Assembly (NCBI GenBank): GCA_014607495.2
Contig: CP053156.1
Coordinates: forward strand, 15,066,001 to 15,130,000
Direction of reading: 5' to 3'
Length of the DNA stretch: 64,000 nucleotides
DNA from: Carposina sasakii
Lineage: Eukaryota; Arthropoda; Insecta; Lepidoptera; Carposinidae
The notes under the pieces were generated by a model, which made no database searches, had not been told where the DNA came from, and saw only the letters and a list, made by a program, of their open reading frames with translations. The position numbers and the translations under genes are program-made. Positions 34,145-46,872 of this stretch are shown here, one piece after another (positions within the stretch are counted from its first letter, which is position 1; every line of letters starts with the position of its first letter).

Positions 34145-36904
34145 ATGCCCTATTAACCGTGATGTCCCTGAAGATGATTATATAGGTAGTACCTATAATT
34201 GGATAAGCTGTCACCATTAAACATATCTATTTTCTAAAGAAACCAAACTCCTAAGGAAATAGATTATTATTCATGGACAACCCAAGCTGGTATAAATGAA
34301 CGTCACTATAAGTGAATTGTGATGGAATTAATCTTCAGTTACGCATCCAACACTGTGACAATACAGACATTACGTAAGTAGGTAGTATATAATTATACTA
34401 CTAGTTAAAGATTATAAATAATGAGATTTTTTTGAGCTTTCATACAAAAAATTTCGAAGGGAGTTTGTGAAACTTAGCAGTTATATTAAGTTTTTACATC
34501 AGAATAAGTATATAGGCTCAGCTAGTTACCCATATTAGGTAACTTAATAGGCAGACTACCTATACACAAGCTTTTTTTTTAAATCAAAAGTTATAAGTTT
34601 CAGAAATAATCTTTATTTAATTAAAACATCAAAGCGAAACCATGTTAATCTAGTATTGCTATATCTCCTCCATCTCCCGGTCTCGGCGTTCGATCTCGTT
34701 AGCAGATAGTGATCAGCGCTGAGTCCCTCCCTCATACACCTCACTCACACTCACTCAATTCCATCGTTCATTATGTATGAGGATCCTTCAAGGGATTTAG
34801 ATACATGAGCATTTCATTGATTCCCGGCTAGATTGAATTATATCTTCATAAAGCAAAATCTATCCAATTCTACTGTTTATACTGACTGATTAAAGGCGTA
34901 TTATGTACTTAAATAATTGTATAATTGCTTTAATCTCAATTCTATAATTATTTTAGTGCCTCGACATATGTACTGTGCATGTACATCTATATTTTTATTC
35001 TATTTTCAATCATATGAGATGTTATGTAAATTCACTCTGAGTTGTTGAGGAATTCTGCAAATAAACATGTGAGTCTTCATTGAAAGGTTTTTTAACAGTG
35101 GGCTATTCTGTAACAATATCCTGTATACATATATGTATCTGCGAAAGTGACATTTACATGTAAGTATACTAGAAAAGCCATTTTTTTAACACATACCTTA
35201 AAGAGACCTTAAACTTGGAGGGTATCTATGTACGACGTGGGCATCCGTTAAAAAATGATATCTCTACATTCCCACGGGAACGAGGAAAACGGGAATTATT
35301 AAGTTTACGCGGCAGCTGGTAGGTGCGTAATAAAATCCTATACACTAGTATACATAGTACCCAAATAGAGCTTCATATGAAATGAAACCAGTCAAGTCAG
35401 ACAAGTAACATCGTATGTAAATATCTATTATCCCCGTAATGACGGCGGTCTGAAGTTGTGTGATTTCGGCAAAGTTTCGCAGTTACCGGCGAGATCGGAA
35501 ACGTTAGCTCGAGATGTTGAAACAGATGGAGATGATAATGTAGACTACGTTTTATGTATTTAATGATTAGTGTTATGTACATATTCCCACCACATGGGAC
35601 TTAATAGGCGAACCAACCTCTTTGGGGGATAATTGGCGTGACTATATTATTATGTATGTATATATTCTTAAAATACCGCAAACAGATATAGTTTACTAAA
35701 CAGACATTTTTGTCTTACCTCCGCAAAGTTACTCATTGATTCGAATTGCAGTTGCACTTGACCATGAAAAAAATCTTAGATAGAGGAGTCTGTCCATTGA
35801 TCCTCACATACCATGGCCGTAATATTATAATAATAATTTAATATTATAATAAATATATGAGACCAAATTAATTTACCACATCACATATGGATCTTAAACA
35901 TCTTCCGTGTTATTACAAAACACCTTCTATCACTTATATCTTCAAATCAATATTATGATTATAAACAACTTCTATGAACAAGTTTTGACCCAACAACAGA
36001 TAATAATCTATTGCGCTTCGACAGAGACTGTACATGAATTTATTTGGCCAGCGCGGCGAGCACTAGCTAACCCGATAACGCACTTAGCACTGTATCTAGA
36101 GAACTTTTATTTAAATCTATTTCGTTTGAAGATCTTAGAAAACTAGCTTAAATAGAAGATTTGCGTTATTCAAACTAGTCTGAAAATGTTTTTAAAAACA
36201 CAATCATCGACTACTTATATGTCTTAAACAAGCGATCCGTTAAAAACTTCTGTCAGTTGTTGTGTACGTAAGTAAACTTAAAGTTTATACACTAGAGCTA
36301 AGCACTTATTTTAATGAAAAGGTATTCATTTTATACTTGATTATTATTTTAATTTAGTATTTACTTAGAATTTTAATTGGCAATTTTAAAATTTGAACTT
36401 CCTGGTTATAAAGATATAACACAGTTATTAGATTATTTCAGGGAAAAGTGCACAAGCCTTTACTTCGCTGAAAGGAGGTTAGTTATGGAACACTAATTTA
36501 CAAACAAAACTTCAGCGCTTCAGCTTTGCGCTTTATTACCACTGGCAACTCTAGCCGGGGTGCTGAAAATTATGAATAAACTGCATTCAACTTACGCAGA
36601 GTTATGCCTTTATAAGACCAGACGTGAAAAGGGTCAACAACAAAAGAACAATTTTATTATTATTTAGGAAACATGCATTAACACCTTCGCAGCTGAAAAA
36701 GTGGTTAAATTTTTGTACTAATATGGTATTATACCTTATTTACCTACGAATATTAGTAACTATATGGTATTTTTAATGGTTGAGTGAGCATTAAGTTTTG
36801 ACCATATGGAAGTCTTGTATACATTGTACCTTTACTATACATTCGAAAACTATAGCCTACCTACATACCTATTTTATCCCTAATACTAGAATATCGTATG
36901 CGGG
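34145..36904. other. long unrecognised stretch
   Basis: A family C relic lies at 35200-35312 (minus; ATTCCCACGGGAACGAGGA). A GC-richer patch at 35430-35530 and an open frame of 79 codons at 35907 match nothing I recognise. No gene supported. Confidence 0.4.
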
Positions 36905-37054
36905 ACTTAACTAGAATACATCAGCTTCTCCATCATCCGTGCTTGTCGTAAGAGTCGACTAAAGAACTCGAGCATTCTCTCAGACGATGCGCTAGCAACT
37001 TGTTACTAATCATTTACATCGATCCCCGGTATGCTAAACGTAGTTTGCTCTCCT
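36905..37054 (-). repeat. family B repeat, 3' two thirds
   Basis: Complement of GATGCAGCTGATGTATTCTA-like and AGTCGACTCTTACGACA-like segments. The copy is interrupted by the LINE fragment at 37062 and resumes at 37368-37395 with the head (ACATTTCGGGAACACAGCCA). Confidence 0.75.
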
Positions 37055-37061
37055 ATCTTCT

Positions 37062-37345
37062 TTCATCATCATCATTTCAGCCCTGGGAAGTCCACTGCTG
37101 GACATAGGCCTCCCCCAACAACCTCCATACCGACAGGTCGGAAGCAGCCTGCATCCAACCGACGCCCGCGACCTTGGCCAGGTCGTCCGTCAATCTCGCG
37201 GGTGGCCTTCCCACGCTGCGTGTGCCCATACGTGGTATCCACTCTAGAACTTTCCGGCTCCATCGGCTATCAGTTCTTCGATGTGCCCTGCCAATTGCCA
37301 CTTAAGCTTGCTGGACCGTTGAGCTATTTCAGTGATCTTTGTACA
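37062..37345 (-). mobile_element. LINE 3' end, RTE-like, inserted in family B
   Basis: The minus strand reads RKVLEWIPRMGTRSVGRPPA, then GWMQAASDLSVWRLLGEAYV and QQWTSQG with a stop, the C-terminal end of a LINE reverse transcriptase. A CATCATCATC tail lies at its 3' end. It splits a family B copy, so it inserted later. Frame open for about 74 codons, but 5'-truncated and dead. Confidence 0.88.
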
Positions 37346-37395
37346 TATCTTCTTAATAATCTAATAATTAAGGCGACCACATTTCGGGAACACAG

Positions 37396-38399
37396 CCATG
37401 ATTTTTATAAAACCTCTTTCCAATTCTATGTATAATGCTGATTAGAAAGATTCTCTACAGATAATCGGCAGCCATTAAAACAAGTCGCAGGTCGCGGGTT
37501 CGACCCCCGTGGGAAATCAGTCGCGCCGTGAACGGAATCAGCCGCTTATTGAAACGATCACAATCGACTGGTTATTGGATTGCTTTTTACTTTTATTTCA
37601 CTAGATTTTCATCATGGATCCAATAAATTAAAGTACAATGGAGATGTTTTCATTTTCTCATTACCTATAGTCGGATAAATAAACGTATTTTCATGATTAC
37701 ATATAGGTATACCTATTTTTAAGTATAGCTATACCTAATACATATACAAAATGGTAAAAGCCATAAACTAAGATATATAATAATGTGACTACAAGATTTG
37801 CTCGTAGCTTTGGATATGCGAAACTTTCTACTGCTTTTTAGCAACAAAGCCAGTGATCTAGATAAAATAGCACACAGGTAAAATAATTCCAGAGAAGGCA
37901 TAACCTTCTTTTTAAGCTGAACAATTATAAGAACCTTTATTATTTTAGATAGATAAACGAAATTGCTTGTTATCAGTATTAGCAATTTTATCTTATTCGT
38001 ACAAAAACTAATAATACTCCCATAAGTAGCATAAACTAAAAGCTACTTGACTAGATATTTTAGGTACTTGTATAATAAATATTCGGCGAAGGTTGTTTGC
38101 ATTTTGTTTGCATTACTGAGCGCGGAGCTACTTTAAGTTAATTAAAACTAAAATTGTGTTTCTCTTCGTAAATAACCATCAAAATGTGGCGCTTGATAAG
38201 AATAGGGAGTTTTAAATAACTATGTGCTAAAGTTTTATAACTTTGAACAAAATTATATGCCTCAACCTTGGAGGAGGCCTTCGCAAGGCTTAAAATGAAT
38301 GAATCAATGAATATCGCTCAACAAACATAATACGAGTAGGTCTTATGGTAATACTTTTTGTCGGCCATTAAGAATTATCATTTCCATTTGTCCTCGCTA
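37396..38399. other. mostly unrecognised sequence
   Basis: At 37480-37520, CGCGGGTTCGACCCCCG looks like a tRNA B-box region; with CTTATTGAAACGATCA after it, this is probably a SINE relic (compare 18745-18830). Confidence 0.4.
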
Positions 38400-38478
38400 T
38401 GTTAAACGTCGCTGTGGGATATTGTTTATGTTCTGCAGTTCTGGCTACCTCGTTTCGGGAATGCAGCCATGTTTAGAT
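38400..38478 (-). repeat. family B 5'-end fragment
   Basis: Complement of the head: TTCTGCAGTTCTGGCTACCT and CGTTTCGGGAATGCAGCCAT. Confidence 0.7.
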
Positions 38479-38710
38479 GTATTAATATTATATTAGTTTC
38501 GCACAGAAGGCTTATTGTAAGTTTTCACTTCGAACTTATTGCTAGTGCCGTACTTTTATTAAACCATGTAAATATTGGTTGACCGTTTTCAGCAAAGCTC
38601 GGTAGGGACTGACCGATGTCACGGGGTGTAATATTACATGACATGCAGTCATTACGTTGTGTTACGGTGAAATCAGCGAGTAGCGATCCGCTCTTCACAT
38701 AGATTTTTTC

Positions 38711-39510
38711 GACTCTTTAGCCAACTCATTCCACTCGAACTCATCCCGTGGGATGAGTTGACCTATTGAATATTTTGAATTGGTCAACTCATCCCACTGA
38801 TACTTTTTATGATTTATACAGTCGCGAACAAAATTGTTTGACAGTAGATTTACGTATTTTAAAACTATGATTTCAACTACCTTTACGTAGTATTAAGTAC
38901 ATATTAATAAATGAAATTGTATTAGGCGTTACAATTCGGAAGTTCAAACATGCACTATGGGTGCGCCCATCACCGGGCCCTACACCCTCCACTGACCCTC
39001 GGATCTGATAACTCATAACTGCGAAAACAGGCACTTGCACTAACTACAATCGCCACGAGAAACCAGACCCGAGCACCTAGCATGCAAGACAATACATTTC
39101 ACTATTCCAAAATCAAAAACTAGATACATAATCTACATATGTTTCGCCAACAACCGTGGCATCCTCAGGATTATAGAAATTAGTAAATTAGTAAACCACA
39201 AATTATTATAAAACTCTAAAACCCAACACATTACTTACACAGAATTAACTACCCTCTACTAAGTATTAAAAACATATAAATAATTACCCACCATTATTTA
39301 TATTTCAAATAAATATATACTATTTGTGCACACAAACCAAATAGTATCGGGTGAGTTAGTTAAATTTTAATGAAAAATTCAAAAATTCACTAAAATATTG
39401 ATAAATTAGTAAATTTATAATTATAATTTTTAATTAAATTTACTAATTTAATTATAATTAAATTTATGATTTAGTCAACTCATCCCGCGGGATGAGTTGA
39501 CTAAAGAGCC
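38711..39510. mobile_element. hAT-like MITE with perfect 8-bp duplication
   Basis: 800 bp bounded by inverted repeats of about 22 bp (GRCTCTTTAGYCAACTCAT). ATTTTTTC occurs exactly at 38703-38710 and 39511-39518, an 8-bp target duplication as made by hAT transposases. Further copies of TCAACTCATCCC and its complement lie just inside both ends, giving nested palindromes (CCCGYGGGATGAGTTGA). No transposase frame. The interior carries the repeat D segment at 38966-39087. Confidence 0.88.
38966..39087. repeat. repeat D, copy inside the hAT-like MITE
   Basis: GGGCCCTACACCCTCCACTG, CGCCACGAGAAACCAGACCC and CACCTAGCATGCAA are shared, with differences, with 55303-55408. Confidence 0.65.
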
Positions 39511-39625
39511 ATTTTTTCATAGCGGTGACAGATGTAAATGATCAGTGAGCTTATCCCCTGAGAGGACGCCCCGAGTTTCATAGTCGACTCTTATGATATG
39601 CACAGAAGGAAATGCAGCTGATTTA
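39511..39625 (+). repeat. family B repeat, 3' half
   Basis: CATAGCGGTGACAGATGTAA, TTATCCCCTGAGAGGACGCC and CATAGTCGACTCTTATGATA. The MITE sits immediately upstream of the family's CATAGCGG. Confidence 0.75.
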
Positions 39626-41214
39626 CCTAGTTTATAATCGTCTATATTATCTTAATAGTCTACAGAAAGTCTCAGTTCCACCAGAGACTTATGTATTTAG
39701 AGATGGAGAGAGGTCTCGCGGCGAGGTGACGAATTAGAACAGTTTATCGCAAAACCAGACGGGTACGGACACGGAGCCGGACGGATACGGATACAGTACT
39801 GGACGGGACGGAGTCATGAAGGAAGAACAAAAAGGAGGTGGCTCTACAATGCATGTTCATAGATTATTGTGTCGTTATTCCGTGATTGATGGTCAGTGGA
39901 AGCACGGTTGCCTTCCCAACCGTACCTTAAAATAAAATATCTGACGTTTTCTAAGACCTCTACACTTTAATATTTGTAATAAGAATAAAATACGTGAAAA
40001 TACTTTATTTTAAAATTGATGTTATAGTGTGAAAAAGTCACAAAATAAATATCGTTCATATTTAAAAACTTCTCTACTGATATTAGTTTATTTATATTAA
40101 CCCAAAAATCTAATAAACTTATTACTTTTTCAATGTGGGAGACATATATAAGCTATAAATGTCGTCTACCTACACTGATTATCGCAACTCTTTTCAAGCC
40201 TCCTCCTTGAACGAAATAGATGTGCGGCGGACTGACTGATATCTCCCTTAATGTAGGGCAACTGTCTAATTACTTAAAAACGCCCTTGTTTTAAATAGGG
40301 TTAGGTACTTTAAAAACCTCTTCTTTATAGTAATGCTATATATCACAGTCGACCATTACTTCAACCGGTCTAGTAAACATGATGTTGTATTATGTAATAC
40401 CTACGTATGTATCTTATTTTTCACTAAGAAAGGATTTCCTAATATTCCCACGGGAACTGGAAACCCCCAATTCCCTTAAACTTTCGAGCTGGAACGAAGT
40501 CGATACGGAATCGTTGTAAAGGCTCGGTACGAGCAATAATTAGTTTATGCTGACCCTTATTAGATACATCACATTTCAGCACGAGACAGATAGGATTTCT
40601 TTTTATTCTGTAGTACTCGCGACCGCTTTATTAATCAAGCGGTAAGTAAACATTGCTTCGCACCGATATTCTATTTAGAAAAATTGCGGAATTGTCCCCC
40701 TTCTTATTTTTATAACATAAAGGTAAAGGCATACTAAAGAGATTTTAATGAAGTTTACTTTATCAACTCTTCTAAAGATGAGCCATTTTACCATCGCCGG
40801 ATATCTTACATTACTCTCTTCCGTTACTATTCCTTAAGCATTAAACATTGTCCAAATTTTACTTTAAACAAATATGCACACAACAATAAAACTGTTTCGC
40901 CTCGGAGATAACATGTCATCAGTACACACACAGCGCGAGTGACGTGTATTTGTTTGAGCTCTAAATTGTTTCAGTCCCTGACCGCACGGGGCTCGCAGAC
41001 ATATATACAAAACGTAATAGGATTGCAAAAGGGACGATACAGAAATATTTTTCTTAATAGAAAATATGAGTTTCTCTTTAAAAGAATCGTATTGTTTTAC
41101 AAAAGCTTGTTATATTATTAAGTGACTATTTCAAGAGAAGTTGGAATTCCAACAAAAGCTGACAAATTATATTGATTTAAAAATAGACGTGAGTATCTAA
41201 TTTGTAATTCTACT
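39626..41214. other. mostly unrecognised sequence
   Basis: Near 39755-39815 there are irregular CCGGACGGATACGGA-type repeats. A family C relic lies at 40430-40512 (minus). No gene supported. Confidence 0.4.
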
Positions 41215-41345
41215 AATCATCATCATCATCATCAGCCTATTGCAGTCCACTGCTGGACGTAGGCCTCCCTCAGGGCACGCCACAAGACTGCCAAGGGGGT
41301 ATTTGCCCATAGTCATCACGCTGGGCAGGCAGGTTGGTGACCCAA
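41215..41345 (-). mobile_element. short element with LINE-like 3' end
   Basis: Minus-strand copy of the family at 667-795, with a CATCATCATCATCATCATCA tail and a GTCATCACGCTGGGCAGGCA body. Confidence 0.8.
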
Positions 41346-41681
41346 TTCTACTAATACATGTTATTATAAAAATGTCGAAGTTTGTGACAATGTTGATTTC
41401 GTTACTCTTTCACGCAAAATAATTTATTACCACAGGAAATCCGATGAAGCAGTGGTATATCCAATAAAAGAAGTTAAACTATGTATAACTATGTACAACC
41501 GTTTATTCAACTATTTCACAGTTAGGCTGCCTTTGGCGGTATTATATTCGAGAAAAGCAGCACCGTATCACTTAATTTACACTGTTTATCTTATTTGTTA
41601 TTTCAGTAACTAATTTAACAATACGATTAACATTTTTAAATACCATCGGAGGTAGTTTATTTCAAACTGCAATTGGACAGA

Positions 41682-42535
41682 TAGTCGGGGAGGTAGCGTT
41701 GCATTTTACAAAATAATTTCTGGTCGATTGATTAATGTCATAACGTACTTTTCATGGATAGTCATTGAGTAACTCGAACGTCAGCAGCTCCAGTAAGGGT
41801 GGGGAGAGAATTTCAAGTATGTCAAAAAAAAAATCCAAAAATTATTTCTGTTCGTCCGAAAATTTGCACATCAGTAGTTTTAACAATAATAATAATTATA
41901 GAAACCGTCAGCTGTGAAGAAAATGGCGGGTTGTACGTCAGCAGGTTATATATACCTATATTAAAAATAATTATTTTCATTTCATTTCCGGTCGAATGAA
42001 ACTGATACAGGTTATTCTTTATGCTATAAAAATGATAAAAAAAAGCCTCAGCAGATCTATCGATAGGGGTAAAATCGTCAGCAAGGTTAATGCATCTCGG
42101 ATTGAATACCTGCGCGGCACATATAATCCCCTTGCTGACGATTTTACCCCTATCGATAGATCTGCTGAGGCTTTTTTTATCATTTTTATAGCATAAAGAA
42201 TAACCTGTATCAGTTTCATTCGACCGGAAATGAAATGAAAATAATTATTTTTTAATATAGGTATATATAACCTGCTGACGTACAACCCGCCATTTTCTTC
42301 ACAGCTGACGGTTTCTATAATTATTATTATTGTTAAAACTACTGATGTGCAAATTTTCGGACGAACAGAAATAATTTTTGGATTTATTTTTTTGACATTC
42401 TCTCCCCACTCGCCCCACCCTGAGTTCGCCTGCTGACGCTCAATTCAATTGATGTCCTCATCTAAACTATCAATTGCACTCAAAATCGATCGGCCTAAAA
42501 TCACCATCAAAAATACAACGCTACCTCCCCGACTA
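41682..42535. mobile_element. foldback element with very long inverted repeat
   Basis: 854 bp. The outer ends TAGTCGGGGAGGTAGCGTTG and the complement are flanked only by the TA they contain, which would fit a TA target. From about 41827 to 42086 the left arm matches the right arm (42130-42390) almost perfectly, with differences only in A/T runs and short indels, around a 43-nt loop at 42087-42129. The outer 140 bp of each arm are more diverged. Open frames in the arms are mirror images and not genes. A transcript would form a long double-stranded hairpin. Confidence 0.88.
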
Positions 42536-42666
42536 AGAGTAACGTCTTACAAGCTCAACAGTCAAGAATAAAAGTGACACCATTTAGTTTCTACCCTACT
42601 ATTTATACAACCATTGCAACCTCCCAGAACAATATTGCAGGAGTCATAATAACTACTTTTATAAAA

Positions 42667-43054
42667 TACAGGGTGTTTTTTTGTGGCCACCTTTAACGAA
42701 GGGTACGTATTCTATACATGAAATAAAGTAAGTTTTAGCCAAAAAACATGCTGGGAAAAAAAAAAAATTTTTTTGAAAAAAATTTTTACATTCCTTGATC
42801 GTGCGAAATTTATAGTGTCTAGTGTTTATGTTAGTTTTTTTATAGACAGATATTAATTATTTTTCGTGAAAAAATCCTGCTACGCGCGTCTATGTGCATT
42901 TATGCAGAAAAACGCAGTCTATTTACTCAACTTTGGACCCTAATATTTTGGAAACCAGACACTTCCCAGGTATGCTTCCATGGAGAAAAATGATCGTGAT
43001 GATGAGGAGATTCCGTAGTTTTCGGGAACGTTGACGACCAAAAATCATCCTGTA
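42667..43054. mobile_element. CAGGGTG-type MITE
   Basis: The termini TACAGGGTGTTTTTTTGTGG and CCAAAAATCATCCTGTA are inverted repeats of about 18 bp. The interior has ACTTTGGACCCTAATATTTT, related to the motif in 14562-14872 and 25337-25702. Confidence 0.75.
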
Positions 43055-43589
43055 TAGCCCTTAATCTATTTACTTTATATAATAATAATAATTAATATTA
43101 TAAGGTACGCTATATATTCATATGTAGTATGATGTGGTGCTGACTGTAAACTGTAACAAATTTTTTATATAACTGGACAGTTATAAAGCGTAAATATCGG
43201 AATAATTCATACCCGAGGAAGGTTGGCGTCAGGCAGGTAAGCCGAAGAAGCAAACGTCGAGCAAATCGTAACTTATCGAAAGAAACCACATTGCGCTAAC
43301 TCTGTATACCTACATATACCTACCTATATTAATAGGATATCAGGAATCAGGAAGATGGCGATCAGAATAAAAAATAACACATACTCAGAGAAGAGAGAGA
43401 TGATCACAAAACAGCTATTTTTACAATAACAGTAGTTGCGTGTGTCAGCTCGTTAGTAATAACTTTCAACCTGTCTAGACTCCCTTTTACGTTTCAAGAC
43501 TAAATAGAATTAAATTGTAGAATTTTTTCCATACACGTGTTGGACACAAGATAATTACTATCTATTTACATCTTCATCACGACGAGCGT
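43055..43589. other. no recognisable feature
   Basis: AT-rich sequence; nothing supported. Confidence 0.45.
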
Positions 43590-43715
43590 GCATGAAGAAT
43601 ATCATGAAAGTAGATGAAGCGAAAGAGGTGTGTCAGGATCGTAGCAAATGGAGATCTTTGCCTACCCCTCCGGGAAAGAGGCGTGATTATTATGTATGTA
43701 TGTATGTATTTATAT
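43590..43715 (+). mobile_element. LINE 3'-end fragment
   Basis: One frame reads MKVDEAKEVCQDRSKWRSLP and then GKRRDYYVCMYV, a common LINE C-terminal end. It is followed by a TATG tail (TATGTATGTATGTATGTA). Confidence 0.75.
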
Positions 43716-46700
43716 CTTCTCCGTGAGCTAATTTAAACAGGCATTCAGAAACAAGTCGGCGTAAAATTAGCATTTATAATGAATTCCGCGCCGGACCACC
43801 GGTCAAAGGAGCGAGTTACTTACAAATTGAAATGGAGCGTTCTCGGGAGTTCGCGAGCAAGATGTCTCTCTTTGAACCTACAAGTATCTGCCACTAGAAA
43901 CGAAAACATGGTCCAGATACATCGAGGATATGTATTAGTTGACTTTAACTATTGGTGTATAACCATTTTGTTTAATTTGTTTGTCACTGTGCATTTCATC
44001 ATTTCTAAAGTCAGTTTGTTAGCACCGGGGTTAGCGTCCATTGATACTAACAGGATTTACAGTAGCCAACGTTTGTTCATAGAATAATCGACATTGCGAG
44101 GGTGTATAAGAATATTACAAGAAAATTATTGCCTTTCATAGATTTTACAACCCCATTCTGTATCTGCTTCATGTGCGAAAAAATGAGCAAATATTTAGTT
44201 GTGTTGCAAAAGTTCAGGAGGCAGATATTTTATATCTTTTATGAAAACCCATATTCTACCTACTACCTAATACTAGTGATGCTACTCATTGAAGCAAGGT
44301 TCCACGCTCCCTAAAAATGTACCGTTCCTTTAAAACTCACTAAAAAGTTGATACGTGTTTAGTAAACTTTTGGACTTTGATAACTCGTAATGCATGGAGT
44401 GAGCTCCACTTAAAGAGCATCTGGCAACGCCTCTGAACTCCTTACCGAACCGGGCTGAGGCCTCGGCACATTTTAGAGATCTGCTGCGTAATACGAGTAG
44501 GTAGGTACAAAGCATCATTTACAGGTGGACAAAATAAAAGTGTGTTATTAGGAGCTTGATTTCTGAGGTAGCCGTGATTTTGCTTCTATGATAACGTTAG
44601 TTAAAGGCACTGCTTGATATTACCTATTACTTTATAGGTAAATTGAAAACACGTATTGACATCTATGCATTGAACATTTGTTCCGATGATGACCAGTTGA
44701 GGTGCTGTATCGTATATAGGTAGTGGCTATTTTAGTATACGTCCATCTGTCCTGTCTTCACAGTGACACCCTTAGAAAGAGAAGAAGATAGCTTACAAGA
44801 CAAAGAAACATTTAACAACAGATAACTGTAGAACTCTACATTATGCATGTCCCGATACGCACTTGGCCGGTTTTAACAGCGGAGGTCAAGACCAACATTT
44901 TTCGCTTAAATTAATTTCTTTTCCACTTTCCTCATAAATATCAAACTTTTAAGAGACCCAGAATTAATTACATGCAATTATTAATTCTGGCTCTATACAT
45001 ACAGGGTCCAACGTTTAAATGATACTTCATGCTGATAAAAGGTTGTTCTTTTCGTTTGTGAGAGATAAACATTTTACGTTCTTCATCGCATGAAAAAGCT
45101 CTATTAGTTTAAATACTTAATAGTCGCTTTATTTATTTTCATTTTTTGGTCGCAGTAGTGGTAAAATGAGTGGTGGGCCAATCTCAGTGGCTCTGTACAC
45201 CACGTAATGAAATAAAACGTATTGTACTGTGCAGAACTTATGCATTAGATTACATCACTACACCTGCAGTTGCACTAGATTCTTCTACGATATTTCATTA
45301 TAAAATATTTTAAAAAAGCAATTTAGATTTTTTCTGCAAAAATAAACCTTCATCCAAGACTTTTCAAATGGTTAAAACTTTTTATTTAGGGCGCAAAGAA
45401 ATTAAACAAGTTTGAACAGAAATAATTTTACTTAAAAAACAATTTACCAGCAAAAGTTTATTATAAAATTAAGTTTTGGATAATGTCGTTAATTTCACAA
45501 ACACATGTAGAAAAGCGAAATAATCGTTTGTTGTCTCCAGTTCTACAGAGACAATTTGATAGAGATTGGTCTCATTTGGTATTAGCTCAACATACATTGA
45601 TGTACGTACATAATGTAGAGAGAATACGAGTAGGTATGTGTTAGTCACCATAAGTAGGTACTGTTCGTGCAAGTCGACTAGCAACAGATTCGTATACTTG
45701 TGAAAGAGACGATCTTATTCTAATTTGCCATTTAAATATTTTGCTGAGAAAGTAATTTAATTTGGAAAGATGTTTTAAATGAAGAAAATTTTGAGATAAA
45801 AACTAATCTTAGCAACAGCAAGGATATTTTTTTAAATTAGTAAATTCGATTCGTTGCACCTTATTTATTTAGCAGTGACCACCTGAGCAGCAGTAGCTGT
45901 AGGTACAATAGTTTAATTACCTCCATTATTTATTTAAATTACTATTGCCCGTATATTTTTATGTACAGGTGTTCTAAAAATTTTAAAATAGATTAACAAC
46001 AAAAACTATATCAAATCAACTTTGAAAAAGCAGTTGAACATGAGCAGGTAATTTGTAACTATTTATTGAGTCCTATTTACCGATAAAGGATGAAATAGGG
46101 TGCAATTATTTTCCTTTACGTTATGTCAATCAATGCCAGTAGTTAGGTAGACATGAAAAGGTTCGAAAGAAGAAAATATATTGCCCTGTTCGGGGAAATA
46201 TTAAGTTTAGTGAAACATGTTAGGTAGCATTCTGTCTTCTTTTATTGGCTGACTGTCTGAATAACTATATTTACTAGATTAAAGCCTGAAAAGCTTATAA
46301 TATTATATTTTTATTTCATCTATCTACCTATTTGTATACGTAAGTGTGTATATCATCCAAATAACTTATTTACACAATACATTAAAGAGTAGAACAAAAG
46401 ATATCAAAGGAGCATGCGGCCCAAAATAGGTTGCTTTTAAACCATATATTGTAGTCTTTTACTCGGTACTTTTAATAGTCTAATTAATTATTCCATTACT
46501 TTATAATTATTCAAATTATTTATTAAAGTTTCTAGCAACCGACTCGCGAACAAGGCTATCCATCAATCTAAAATCCAGATCGTACTATAAGTACGAAAAA
46601 GGTTAATTTAATCTAATAGATTACAATCGCCTTTTATAGTTCTCTCCAAATGAAAGTGGCTTCTAAATGTTCCGGTTCTATTGTCTGAAGAAGGATGAGG

Positions 46701-46824
46701 GTTGAGATAATGTGTGGATAACCTTCGTTAAGTGTTATACGTAAGTAGTGAGTGCCTTGATAGTTTGATCTACTCGTACCTACATCTAGTGATGTTGCGA
46801 AAATAGTAAATAAACAGCTAATGC
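43716..46824. other. long unrecognised stretch
   Basis: No recognised repeat. Several open frames of 60-100 codons (for example at 43779 and 44102) show no domain. No gene supported. Confidence 0.4.
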
Positions 46825-46872
46825 AGGACATGCAGATGATGTACTCGTATTCTAGTAAAGCCCCGCATCAGA
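46825..46872 (+). repeat. family B 3'-end fragment
   Basis: GCAGATGATGTACTCGTATT and TCTAGTAAAGCCCCGCATCA. Confidence 0.6.

Noticed and set aside
37031..37435. 134-codon plus-strand ORF
   Set aside because: It is the antisense of the LINE 3' end, whose coding frame is on the minus strand.
41996..42285. Mirror ORFs of 66 and 88 codons
   Set aside because: Both are products of the inverted arms of the foldback element and encode the same sequence from opposite strands.
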